A stretch of DNA of 64,000 nucleotides. It comes from Ignelater luminosus (taxonomy: Eukaryota > Arthropoda > Insecta > Coleoptera > Elateridae). Under the pieces are notes generated by a model. The model saw nothing but the letters and a program-made list of their open reading frames with translations, did not search any database and was not told where the DNA came from. Position 1 is the stretch's first letter. Each line of letters opens with the position of its first letter. Where the stretch lies: positions 292,912-356,911 of the forward strand of contig VTPC01089974.1 of NCBI GenBank assembly GCA_011009095.1, in the 5' to 3' direction. Shown in pieces: positions 33,601 to 44,192 of the stretch. The translations under genes and the position numbers were made by a program.

Positions 33601-36600
33601 GATCGAATTCACAAGATCATATGACCTTGTAGTTAGCCTTAGATAAACAACATATGATTCCTTAGTTCAATTTCAAACAATTTTAGTGATAAACGTGTTA
33701 TATGTGATTAATATTTATACCCCTAATCATGAGAGATTATTCCCACATCATTCATTTGTGTTACAAATTCCAATACTTCACTTGGTGCATTTGTCTATAC
33801 ATTTATCTTTGTCGATAGGTTAAAATCAAAGCAATTCTGAATACATTAGAATTGATCTGAATCGATTCAAATCGATTTTAGTCTATTTAAGTCGATTTAT
33901 CTTTATTGAATTAACGATTAAACGTTCAAGATTGATTTTTTTATGAATCAATTCGCGAATTCTTGAATTGACCAAGCCTCCTCCCAGCATCATAAGTCAA
34001 TTGTATTGTCTCAGAAATGTTGCATTGATAATAACTTTTGTGTTATCTAGTTATTAGTCATTGTAATGGAATCTTGGCTGATCAAAAGAATACTAATACA
34101 CAATAATCATCAAAGTAGGTAAATAAACAGTTGACGAATATTATAAAACAATTAATTTTGTAGTTGACAATTTATTGCAAAATACAGCCAAACCTCTTTA
34201 TCATTCAAGAAGTGAAAAACCAGCGTGAAGATTTAACTCATTTTCAACAGGACGGGGCACCACCTCACTATGTAGTGTCTGTTCGACAGTTTATATACAA
34301 CAGATTTTCTCACCAATGGATTGGCAGAAGAGGTCCCATAGAATGGCCAGCAAAATCACCAGATTTAACACCTCTGGTTATTTTCCTCTGGGGGCATTTA
34401 ATGTCGGTGGTTTATAAAACCCCACTAGAATCACTTGAGGATCTGCATAACCATATCATTTGAGAATGTCACAGTGGAGATTTTGAACAATTAATTAATA
34501 AAATGTTTTATTTTGCATGTAAAAGTAGTAATAAATTCATAGCAATGGTCTGACTTTGTTTAAGTAGCTCACAATGATCTCTACACCTTATTATTGAATC
34601 AGTTAATAATTACTTATCTAAAATCACCTTTGTATGGTGTCAATGAAAAGTATATTTCAAGAGCTTTCCCACAATGTGTCACATGCAGGAGGTTGCTATT
34701 TAAGATTTTGAAGTAGGGGTTGCTGGAAAGCATCATATTTGCAAAGTCCATACTCCAAAATTATTTTAAGCATATTACAATACCTTTTTTTTGAAAAAAT
34801 ACAGCTCATTGAATTTCAAAATAGACACCCTGTATATGCTGAGAATGGAAGATAGAAATGAGACTTTCTCTGTTGATAGTTGGTAGGAAACTGTGATTTA
34901 AGCAACACAGGTATCAGTGATCATCTTTTGTTTTTTTACATGATTTGACTGCTATCTCAGAAACAAAAGATCTAATGAAAATGATAATTTGACCATTATA
35001 AATGGTTTAACCCAGGATATTAGATGTAAAACTAGACTATGGACCACTGTAGGTGTCCCATTTAATAACAAAGACCTATCAGTTTCTAACTAGATGTACT
35101 TAGAACATTTAAGAAAGCAAAGTTTGATAAATGATTGATTAATATTTAAAAGGTTTTCACTCCATTTTATTATTAATTAATTAATTGACTGCGCAAGTGT
35201 GACGTCATCGGCCAGTGTTGTTATGGTAACATGTTCTAAACAAACCCAGATGATGACACTACTTGCACAGTCAATTATTAAAGGCCAGTTTTTCAATTCA
35301 AATTTAAATTTTGGTCTAGATTCAACTCCATGGAAACAATTGTTACAATAATAGTTTCCATGAAGATGAACCTCTTTCAGAATTCGAACGTGAATTGGGA
35401 AACTGGCCCTAAGACATAAAGAAATATTTCTTTTTTTAAGTAAATTTTTGTAATTTAAGAATTTAACTTATAATTTTTCCATTCACACAAAAAAAGGAAA
35501 GAGGATATTATACCTAGAAAATTAGCTTCTTTAATGTCAGTAGTAGTATTACAATGACCCAGAAATCGCATTTCATAATCTCTGGATTCTAAACGCAACT
35601 GCTTTTCTTCGTCACTAAATGCTTTCTCATTTATCCGTTCATCATTATCTTCTTTCCTATCTTTAAGAGCTATTAAATCACTATGAAGACCTTTAACCTG
35701 AATATTCTCTGCAAAATCTGGATGGCATTTTCGAAAATATTCTAGCCATTGATATGCTTCCTCGGTCCAATTTAACGCTATCAAACACTGAACTAGGCCA
35801 ATATATGCTTCCTTATTATCAGGCCATTGCTGGATCACATATAAATAATCTCTTGCTGCAGAGTATATGTCACCAGTCCTAGAATTTACATAAAAATGAA
35901 GATAATAATATAAAGACATTAAATTAATTTTCAAGTAGATTAATAATACGATATACATGTAGATAAATTAAGTCTTGAAAATTAATTAATTAAATGTCGG
36001 ATAAGTCGTAACTCCAAATCATTAATATTATTATTAATGTAAAAATAATTTTATTCAAATAGACTTGCCATTTTCTCTGAAATAATGTTCTGGCTCTTCC
36101 TATGTAGTCACAGGCACAAGGTTGAGCTGATATTCTTCTATTGTAATTAACCAACTTTCTACATGACGATGATATTGTTGCTGTCATACCATTATCTCTC
36201 TACAAAAATCATGAATATAAATCTATGCTCTCTAAACTGAATAAATAGACATACCATACTACAACTACATATTTTATTATTTACAGGACATTTCTTTCGT
36301 GATAAACTATCAGGTACTTGTAATTCATTAACATATCGAGGATTATTAACATCAAAGAGATAAATTTGCTCTCCTCCCATATTAACTAACATATCTGATC
36401 CTGAGGAATTAAATGTAACATAAGTGGCTGCCAACTTGTAACTCATGTCACCACCAAAATCTTTTGCTAAATGCCCCGGTGCATAGTATTGAACACATCT
36501 TGGATCTTGAGGTTCCGGTGGTGTTCGTTTACGTGGGTCAAATGTATGATTTGGCTATCAAATAGATAAAAAGAAATTTTCGTTTTTTTATTATTCTTTA

Positions 36601-38559
36601 AACAAAATTTGCATATGCATTTTGTCTTACCCTATAGTCTGATGTTTTCACCATTCGTCTATCATATAAACGAACAAAGCAATCGTTAGCGCCAATGGCT
36701 ATTAGATGTGGCCTAACAGGATTGACTGCAATGCATTTCAATTCTGATGTGTAACTGAGATCAATAAGTAATTTACTTTTAACCAAACATTCATGTGGTT
36801 CTCTCATGTCATATTGTCTGTAAAATAATTTCACCTATTAATAGTGTAATACGTTTAGAAAAACAAGAAGGCTAATAAACTATGTCTTATTTTTGAGATG
36901 CTGTAGATCACGTTAATTCTTAAATTCAACATCCCAAAAAACTCAACACAGAAAATAATGAATATTGACCTGTTCACGATATAACTATACAGGGTGTTAA
37001 ATGGGAGATGGCCTGCATTGGGATCTTTTAAACCATAAAAGATACAAGGTCGGTTAAATGAACAAACAATTTGTTCATGAGGCGTACATATTTAAACAGT
37101 TGCCAAAAAATCATAAAGAATATACATATAAATATTCTATGTATAAAGCCCTACAAGTTACTTCTTTATGATTTGTTTGTACCTTTAGCGGTTTTCAAAA
37201 TATAGTTGATTTTAAGATTTTGGAAGAAATCAGTTTTTTCTTAATATCTGGTAGGCTATGAGAAATCGGTCTGGTTTGGCAACTGTTTCAATATGTACTC
37301 CTCATGAGCAAGTTGTTTGCCCATTTAACCGACCTTGTATCTCTTACAGTTTAAAAGATCCCAATGCAGGCCATCTCCCACCTAACACCCTGTATACAAA
37401 TAAGAATAACATTAATTGTTGAACATAACAGCAATTTTATTTCTGGATTTATTTTTATAAACAGATAAACACTACTTTGCTCATGATTAACATTAAAAAT
37501 TCAGATTTGTAGGTATAGGCACACCAAAATAATTCTGATTTTTTGATAGCCAACCAAGCAAAAGAAGACTGTCACCATTTATTCTCACTTTGTATAATAA
37601 GTTTTCTTTTCTATAATAATAACACTGACAAATATAAAAAAAGAAACTATACATAAAGTTTCAAAAAAATCTATAGACGTTTCTCTTATAAAATAAAAAT
37701 ATTAAATTACAAAGTTGTGACATACATAACAAGGCCATCTTCACCAGCTGACCAAAATAACAAAGGCTGATCTGGTGCAGTTGCCAAACGTTTAACTCGT
37801 CCCACATGACAGCCGCAGTCTAGATGTGGTGCTTGACGAAGTATTGCCTGTTCCACTGATTGAACTATAACTCGGCAGTCGCCAGCACCAGTAGCCACAA
37901 GAGAACCATCATTTCCTAAAAACTAATATTTATCTTATTGAATAACTGCTTAGGAAAAAGTATTTCATTTCATATTTTTATATTGGTTTTTGCTTCTTTT
38001 TTAATAAATAAAAAGAAGTGGAACAAAAATGCATGTAGTTCTTACCTTTACTGAAAATATATTTCCAATATGAGGTGTGGGTAATGTTTTAAGCAAACGA
38101 TGACTAAAAGGATCCCAAATTATAACACGTGTATCATCTGATCCAGATGCTAGACGCCTAGAAAATTATAATCTTAGACTATCATTTAACTCCAGAAAAG
38201 TTAAGATTTATAAGAATTTTGCAATCTAAAGAGGAATTTCCAAAGTATAACTTGAAAGGATATAGCATTTAACAAGCATTTAAAGCTGCACTACATAATG
38301 TTCGCAGTGAACCACTATAATTACATATCAAAATAGAGGCATATTCTCATTCATACCTTCCATCTGCAGACCATTCTATGCAATTTACACATCCTTGATG
38401 GCCTTCTAATTCATATTCTAAACCTAACCTCTTTACCAAAGAATCGGTAAATTGTGAATGTCGTTGTACTAATCTCCCAACATTTGCTTTTTTTTCTCTA
38501 CCATGTAAAAGTTTCACAATATTCTGACTAACGTCCGTCTTTCTCAGAGAAGTATCCAT
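27668..38559 (-). CDS. adp: WDTC1 / adipose orthologue (WD40 + TPR protein)
   Basis: Nine coding exons, from high to low coordinate, are 38559-38357, 38157-38046, 37922-37726, 36817-36631, 36554-36255, 36199-36069, 35878-35514, 28706-28510 and 27826-27668. Together they make 1851 nt (616 aa) in an unbroken frame, close to the roughly 680 aa of the vertebrate protein. The order is N-terminal WD repeats (EGHQGCVNCIEW, ASGSDDTRVIIWD, EDGLVIQYDMRE, NMGGEQIYLFD), a central TPR region (exons 6-7), the family hallmark GHCNTTTDIKEANF, then C-terminal WD repeats (CAGSDDGVIFIWD, IATSGIDSVVKLW) and NMGYRL near the end. WDTC1 acts as a DDB1-CUL4 substrate receptor and restrains fat storage in flies and mice (family knowledge). 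Seven introns are GT-AG and one is GC-AG. The 5' UTR and promoter were not located. Confidence 0.93.
29182..30026 (+). pseudogene. SANT/Myb-like DNA-binding gene relic
   Basis: A first exon (29182-29275, MAVQFKNFIYDEFNNIREQ..., donor GTAAGT) joins in phase to 29399 onward (EIVIKLAQEELVAANILAVQ). The last block (from about 29605) reads DPWFILDKYATFLNEV, QHMWEHIRQLLEEE and VTRCENRYKIILKR, a trihelix/Myb-SANT-like domain with its conserved Trp and RC-xxRYK pattern. It ends with a basic tail, RRKRKRHLQ. A stop at 29592-29594 and the lack of a clean intron between the second and last blocks suggest decay, although an unrecognised splice is possible. Such domains accompany Harbinger-type elements and also stand-alone insect genes. 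Confidence 0.55.
30245..30690. repeat. Three alternating copies of a ~145-bp unit
   Basis: Units at 30245-30389 (+), about 30434-30544 (-) and 30543-30690 (+) share CCCAGCCGTTCGTGAA, TCTTTTACATCAAAGAAAAT and GGCACTACCCCATG. Adjacent + and - units form a large perfect-looking hairpin. No coding content was seen. Confidence 0.9.
30853..30909. repeat. Possible 57-bp MITE remnant
   Basis: TA-CAGGATGTTCC on the left and TCACCCTG-TA on the right make a minimal inverted pair of the Tc1/mariner type. It could be chance. Confidence 0.3.
31904..32904. mobile_element. 1-kb foldback MITE, family B
   Basis: TA flanks lie at 31902-31903 and 32905-32906. The ends are CAGTGTGTCCAAGATAAGGA. The two arms match for about 420 bp with scattered differences, so the element folds almost completely on itself. 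The unpaired centre holds a transposase fossil (32361-32490). Confidence 0.9.
32361..32490 (+). pseudogene. Tc1/mariner transposase C-terminal fossil
   Basis: Translation gives WPARSPDLKPLDFF. After a one-base frame change it reads LWSYVKNHVLNQNF and then EDEQQLLQLVTAAFN. This is the third-aspartate block of a Tc1/mariner transposase and the start of its C-terminal helices, most like the WPxRSPDLTPxDFFLWG style of DD41D-type proteins. Confidence 0.8.
32940..33970. repeat. AT-rich zone with many AATCGATT / TTGAATTRATTC words
   Basis: Overlapping near-palindromic words built from GAATTGATTC and AATCGATT occur densely at 32960-33320 and 33830-33970. The middle lacks them. This resembles subterminal repeats at the two ends of one non-autonomous element, but exact ends were not found. 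Confidence 0.4.
34164..34832 (+). pseudogene. DD41D-type transposase 3' fragment, catalytic Asp lost
   Basis: The ORF 34164-34463 reads HFQQDGAPPHY, WIGRRGPIEWPAKSPD and LTPLVIFLWGHLM. It is the same layout as the DD41D family here but clearly a different lineage. The third catalytic aspartate is replaced by Val in TPLVIFLWG. A stop follows at 34461-34463, with degenerate coding beyond. The right end of the element is probably AGACACCCTG at 34823-34832 followed by TA. The 5' half is missing or unrecognisable. Confidence 0.75.
35183..35276. repeat. 94-bp MITE
   Basis: AATTGACTGCGCAAGTGTGA on the left is inverted as ACTACTTGCACAGTCAATT on the right, with about 27-bp arms. The flanks are TTAATTAA-rich. 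Confidence 0.7.
35283..35408. repeat. 126-bp MITE
   Basis: GGCCAGTTTTTCAATTC on the left pairs with GAATTGGGAAACTGGCC on the right. An inner pair, CATGGAAAC and GTTTCCATG, lies in the middle. It sits six bases from the neighbouring 94-bp MITE. Confidence 0.7.
36067..36068 (-). other. GC splice donor of WDTC1 intron 6
   Basis: The exon 6 end is AAAATG followed by GCAAGTCTAT. Using GC gives W-T-GDIYSAARDY in frame with exon 7. The nearby GT (GTCTAT) would shift the frame into a stop. GCAAGT is the canonical form of the minor GC donor. Confidence 0.8.
36990..37392. mobile_element. 403-bp foldback MITE, family C
   Basis: TA flanks lie at 36988-36989 and 37393-37394. The ends are CAGGGTGTTA, with inverted arms of about 115 bp. 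It sits in WDTC1 intron 3 and has no coding content. It shares the internal GGGATCT...AGATAC...TCGGTTAAAT block with families A and B. Confidence 0.9.
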
Positions 38560-40327
38560 CTATTAAATCATAAATTTAAATTAGTAACTAACTATTAGAT
38601 AACTTTAATTACTTACTTTTAGTGAATTTATTGATCATCATAAGCAGTAACTAACATATACACAGTTCATATTTGGAAAAATATAGCAATTTTATAAAAA
38701 AATTAATAATATAAGAATATGGGTCTTATTGACAATATAGTTGTCAAATTATTAATTTCTAGTTCATTTGTTTTTCACCACTTGTTTATTCGCATTTTTT
38801 TCTTATTTGTGAACAGCTTGATGTCACAACACACATGATAATAAAATGATAACACTGCAATCGCATTCATAGTTTCTCATTGTACCAAAAGAGGACGCAG
38901 GTACTGCTATATATACAGAATGCTTCAGAATTTTTGCCGTTGAAAAATTTTGAAAATCTTATTTCGCATTTTAAACATTTATTTCGTAGAATAATAAACA
39001 AACTTACTATTAAATAAGAAATGCAGAAATTAGATTTTAAAGAACGTTTATCGTTCTCATATTGTTTAAGATGTGTGCATTACTAGAATTAAAGTTAAAA
39101 ACATAATTAAAAGATAAGTATTATAAAAATTAGAAACAAAATGCTAAGGTATTTAAAAAAGTTCACGTGACTATAAGTGAAGAAGCAGCTAGCTTCCAGT
39201 GATTGAACGAACATACGTCTGCACATCTTTTTAGACAGAGAAAACAGATTAACAGAATTATTTTCAAACCACGGATATCAAAGCACGGTATAATGCTAAA
39301 GATTCAGTAATGTCATTGCAACTTGAAGCTGAAGTTAGCTACTTATTCGCTCTATTGTGATTGGTGTGATTATTTGATATTACCCCCACTAATTTACTTT
39401 TTTTTTGTATTACTGCAGAAAACCTATCTTTTTTCCGGCCAAAGATTTTGTGTAATATACAGGGTGTTACTTAATAACATGTACTTATTTTAATGGGCGG
39501 TCAAAAAAAAAATAAAACTTCAACACCCTGTATACTGAAAACCAAGCATTTTAGGATATACATTTATATGAAATTTTAGACTTAGAATTGGCTCAAGAAT
39601 CAACCATTAAAATATGTACATAATATTAAGTAACATGTTTTTGCTCTCTTTTCTACTCTGGTGGACTAGTTTCCAAATCTTGTGACACGCAAAATGCGCA
39701 AAAGGCGAAGATTACTGCACAAGAAAGAAAAAGAAAATTGTAAAAGTCATACCTTTCCAAAAACATTCGCCCTTACATTAGCGGATATTTTAGGTTAGGT
39801 TCAGTTTTGTTTTGAAGGAGAATAAAATTGTTTAAAATTATCAATAGCATTAATGAATGGCAAAGACTTTGGACCACTAACAAACAAAAGGCAAACAACT
39901 TGATAACTCAACGCACCAACAGCTTAGACAAGAATGACGCATAACGATTAGCAACGTTTTTAGCTTGAACTGTAGGGTCGTCCGGCTAAAATTTGTCTTC
40001 TGCGCATCGAAGGTCGCGTGTCACGAGATTTGGAAATCACTGTATCAAAGTTCTGTTTTTGTCAAAAATACATCAGTACATATATCACTACATCACAGAC
40101 AGCGCTGTCGTTTTGGTACAACTGCACTAAATTCAGTACCTTTTTACTACATTCAGTACGTCAGTAATACATTTTTTAAAAAAATGCCTTTTTTAGTACA
40201 AAATCAGAATCTGGAAATTTTAATTATCACATTTATTTAATTTTTTTGCTATAATATTATTTTTTAAAAACAATTATATGCTACAGATACAAACCAGACA
40301 TCACAAGTTGCAACCGACATACAGTTC
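38560..40327. other. Upstream of WDTC1; no gene; one 71-bp MITE
   Basis: This stretch should contain the WDTC1 promoter and 5' UTR, which I cannot place. At 39460-39530 a tiny element, TA-CAGGGTGTTACTT...TTCAACACCCTG-TA, is present. No other coding region was recognised. Confidence 0.5.
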
Positions 40328-40900
40328 AAACGGCCTGACAGGTCCGAGCAGCCCGACAAGCTTGAGCGGTCCAAACGAACCGATAGGCTCGAGAAGCCCG
40401 AAAGGCCTGACAGGAACAAACAGCAAGATTGACTCGATGTAAACCCGATAGATTTTCAAACCGAGGCCCGGCCTGACCTAAACGCGAGCTTTGAACCGGG
40501 CCTTGTAAAAACCCAACAAAGAAACCCTTCCCGTCTACGGCGCAATACAAAAATCCTCCTTTTCGGTTGAGTATGAAAATAATACATGCCCGACTCAGTA
40601 CGAAGATTACTTGTGTTGGAGCAAGTACGAAAAAGATCTCGTTCCGGTGCAGTACGAAATCTTCCACTTCGGATAACTACAAAAATAATGGCCCAAAAAG
40701 CCCGATCAATTCAAGAAGCTCGACAGGTTCGGCAAGCCTGGGAGGTCCGACAGGCCCTAGATGTCCGAGCAGCCCGACAGGCCCAAGCGGCCCGCGCAGC
40801 TCAACAGAGCCGAAAGACTCGAACGGCCCAACAAGCCTGGACGGCCCGATTAACCAGTTGTAGGTCCGAAAAGCCTGATAGATTTTTAAACTAAGGCCCG
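40328..40900. repeat. GC-rich 9-bp-period minisatellite in two blocks
   Basis: Words such as GGCCCGACA, GGTCCGAGC and AGCCCGACA repeat with a period near 9 in 40328-40440 and 40700-40860. Each block is followed by a matching GATAGATTTTCAAACCGAGG-type or GATAGATTTTTAAACTAAGG-type segment, so the whole is also a larger two-copy repeat. Frames through it read as Gly-Pro-X (PTGPSGP), which is a consequence of the period and not evidence for a collagen. Confidence 0.75.
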
Positions 40901-42245
40901 TTCAGTGCAGGTCTGTATTGGTGGCAGCACTGAACACAGATATATGTGAGACAGGAAGAAGAAAAAAGAAAAATAACATCTGCATTCTTCTAGTTGTTTA
41001 TGGTTACCTTAAAGCTAATCGATGTTTGTTTTGATGGTTTAATCAATGATTGATAAGTGCCCATAGACATTATTTTAGATGGGGTGTAAAATATTTTCTT
41101 CTATTTTCTGCTCTTTTGTAGGTGGAGCGTTGAATTGTTTCTCCCATTAAAAGTGAATTTATTTGATTTTTTGCTTGTGGTGCTATTGATTTCTGTCATT
41201 ATTATTATTGAACCTGAGATCTGTTCAATATAATCATTACGCTGGAGCCAAAAAGGCTTCTTGTGCTTCTGCAGTCCTGTGACTTCAAGCAAACGACGTA
41301 GATTCTTAGCCAAGTAAAGAGTAAAGTCCTTCAGTTCCATTGTGACAAATCCGATGTATCTTAATTTTGATGTGATAACGTCTCACACTGGTATGAAATA
41401 TGTTCTACTGCTTCAATATTCTTTGTGCAACATCTGAAATCTAGATCACTGCTAACAGCTTCATATTGTGCTGGCGATTTCTCACAGGGAGATAACCTAT
41501 GATCTTTAGCTGAGTTCTGCTCGTTACATAGAACTCCTCAGTTTTCTTTGTCAACGGTTCATCTTCGGATAGCTTCTTGTGTCTATTTCTGGGATATTAG
41601 CCCGGACCTGACTTTGCTGTTTTTTTGGTTCATGTATTTATAGCTTTTTTGAAACACTTATGAATTCCTAGAACTGGCTCTGGTTCAAAAACTAAGTTTT
41701 CCGATTCCAGTTTGGCATAGGGGAAAAGCGCCTGTACTTATGCAACCTCAAATACACTAGGACCACTTTTTTACTATAGCCAATATTGACAATTTCATAC
41801 AAATATTCTTATTTAACTAAACTATTAAAAAAAAATATAACACAGGAATGACACAAAAACATCTTCTAAATCACTAAATAAAATAAATAAAGGAATACGC
41901 TTAACAATGTTTTGGCCATAGTATAGTGCAAGTTGCCTATCCTTTTATTCCACTCTTGTCACAACTAGATTTGCATTAGACTGTCTCTGGCTACTATTTG
42001 TTATTCTAAGATGCACCTTAATATTACTTTTGCATAGTACCAGAGGAGAACCAGAGTTCCACCTTTGCTTTCATACCATAGAATCCTGCCTCCCCCCATG
42101 GCGTCCACCTGTAAACATCAGTTCATAAAATGTCAGTTTGTTCAGTATTGTTCCAGATTTGTCTGTTGTCAGATTGAGCAGTAGCCCAAGCCTGTGGTTC
42201 TCAGGATGTATACATCCTGGAGTTTATACAAGGATCTCCAGCTGG
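40901..42245. other. No clear gene; possible decayed retroelement tail
   Basis: The minus-strand ORF 41340-41101 includes TLYLAKNLRRLLEVTGL, which loosely resembles the end of LINE-encoded proteins. Nothing else supports this. The rest is unrecognised. Confidence 0.3.
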
Positions 42246-42927
42246 ACTTCCGTATGCCCGCCTACCACTCATATTGTCAGGCTTGTCCAAAGGATCACGG
42301 GTGTACTGAGTTTAGGTTATAATAACAAACTAAAATCACATATTTATTTAATTGTATTTTGTATGCAGACAAATATCGACGATACAGAACTAATTAATAG
42401 AAAATCATTGTATACAGAAAACTTACCTTTTAAATATTCTACAAATAAGGAAAAGATTATCTACAGCTAAAAATTACTTCTACAAATCAAACAAAATGAA
42501 TTTTTGTATTCATATTTAACAACAATTTTTCTCCTGCAAATGTTCATTTGAACTAAATCGGTTGAGAAAATTAAATAGAAAATAAAACACCTAAGGAAGT
42601 ACTTTTATTCAAATCATCCAATACATACATACCTTAAGCCATGGATCTCCAATACATATAAGCATTTAGGTCAGGTTAGGTTAACACCTAACCTCAGTAC
42701 CCCCGTGATCCTCTCGACAAGCCTGACAATATGACACCTCAACTGACTTGATCTGTGGTAGGCAGGAGATACGGAAGTGGTGGAACCGGCACTTTACAAA
42801 AATGCTCAAAACTTTCGAACGGGGCTTCTCCGGCACCTAAACTCAGTACCCCCTTGATCCTTCCGCAAGCCTGACAATATGACACCTCAACTGACCTGAT
42901 CTGTGGTAGGCGGACATACGGAAGTCG
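42246..42927. repeat. Three copies of a ~90-bp repeat (one inverted)
   Basis: Copies lie at 42246-42318 (-), 42683-42778 (+) and 42832-42927 (+). They share CTCAGTACCCCCGTGATCC, AAGCCTGACAATATGA and TGTGGTAGGC...ATACGGAAGT. The last two are in tandem, about 150 bp apart. Confidence 0.85.
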
Positions 42928-44192
42928 CACCGGATCTCCTTTATCAGAGGTCTAGTGTAGTGATGCTGCAAGATGAGAGTTGCAGTATTCTCGACTCGTC
43001 TCGAAATTTGAGACGATAAAAAATCTGCAAATTTCTCCTCGAGAAATCTTAAATCTCTCAATTCTCATACAATAGATAAATTAGTGGAATTAATCGAACA
43101 GCTTCTTGTAGCCTTATTCCCCATGTAACACTGAGACGAAAATGTTTATCGAAGACAGTTTCTGGATGCGTAATTGTTCCTTGAGAAAACAATTTAAGAA
43201 CTTTAAATTTTGTAACATAGGACAAACATGCAAACAATACTGCTCTTTACTTACTTTTAGTTTCATTGTTTTGTTACTTTGAAGTAGTACCTAAACAACC
43301 CAAACACAAACCATTAGAATGCTTTTTCAGTTTTGTTATGTAATCTATGACAAATTATGTTACCAGAAAGAAAACTTTCAACTCAATCAAAAAATTCAAA
43401 AACAAATACTGATGATGTTACTTTCTTCAATATAGCTGGAAAATTACAAGAATCAACTTAAATTTTACCTAAACCACTTTACACATCTCAGTAATTTTTT
43501 GAAGAATTATTGCTACCAATTTTATTTTAATTGTTACAAACTTTACAACTGCACTGTGTCTACGTTATTCTAAAGGAATCCACTTATTAAAAACGGATCT
43601 AATAAATAAAAAATTTACTGGTTATCTTTGTTTGCTATTCTGAACAATCCAATCTCATAACAATCTAATTGTTCAGAATAGCAGACAAGATTTTATGGCC
43701 CATTTAGTTTTTACATGTTCATCTTAATAGACAGATTATCCCCTGTATATGTTAAAAACTACGATAAGGACTTGCACAATAAATGTGAACACAATCGTAA
43801 AAATATAGAAACAAAATAAAAAAGAAACTAGTTCATTTCTTGATATATAAAAAATTTTATTGCATTAATTTATAAATATTTGTGTATAAAAGTGTAGTAA
43901 TAGGTACATAAATATAAAATATAAGAATGTTACACCATAACCACAGACAAAATACTGATATAATTTACAATTACAATAAATAGTATTCCAATTACTAGCC
44001 TAAGTTTGGTAAATACAGAGATATTTACCCATATTACATGTATATTTAGAAAAAAAAACAGAACTACTACCCTAAATTGCAATGGAAGGTAACAGCATAC
44101 ATATTCGAGGTCGCATAATAAAATTTTCATGTTTAACATCATCAAATTTAACAAATAACAACATAACAATAACATGAACAATCAAAAATGTA
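42928..44192. other. No gene; one perfect short hairpin
   Basis: At 43628-43648 and 43668-43688 a 21-bp stem (TTGTYTGCTATTCTGAACAAT, one mismatch) flanks a 19-base loop. The part near 44192 is probably the 3' UTR of the gene at 44193-44716. Confidence 0.5.

Larger units (their letters stand above)
28707..35513. other. 6.8-kb WDTC1 intron 7 filled with repeats
   Basis: The donor GT is at 35513-35512 and the acceptor AG at 28708-28707. The intron contains a SANT/Myb gene relic, three alternating repeat units, a 1-kb foldback MITE, an AT-rich repeat zone, a DD41D transposase fragment and two small MITEs. All other introns of the gene are much shorter. Confidence 0.85.

Noticed and set aside
40567..40863. 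Collagen-like Gly-Pro-X protein
   Set aside because: The pattern follows from a 9-bp tandem repeat. There is no start context, no continuation and no flanking exon.
41101..41340. LINE protein tail (LAKNLRRLLEVTGL)
   Set aside because: A single short resemblance with no reverse transcriptase, endonuclease or poly-A tail nearby.
43930..44181. Hydrophobic minus-strand ORF
   Set aside because: It lies directly downstream of a stop codon in AT-rich DNA. The Leu/Val/Phe richness is what such composition gives.
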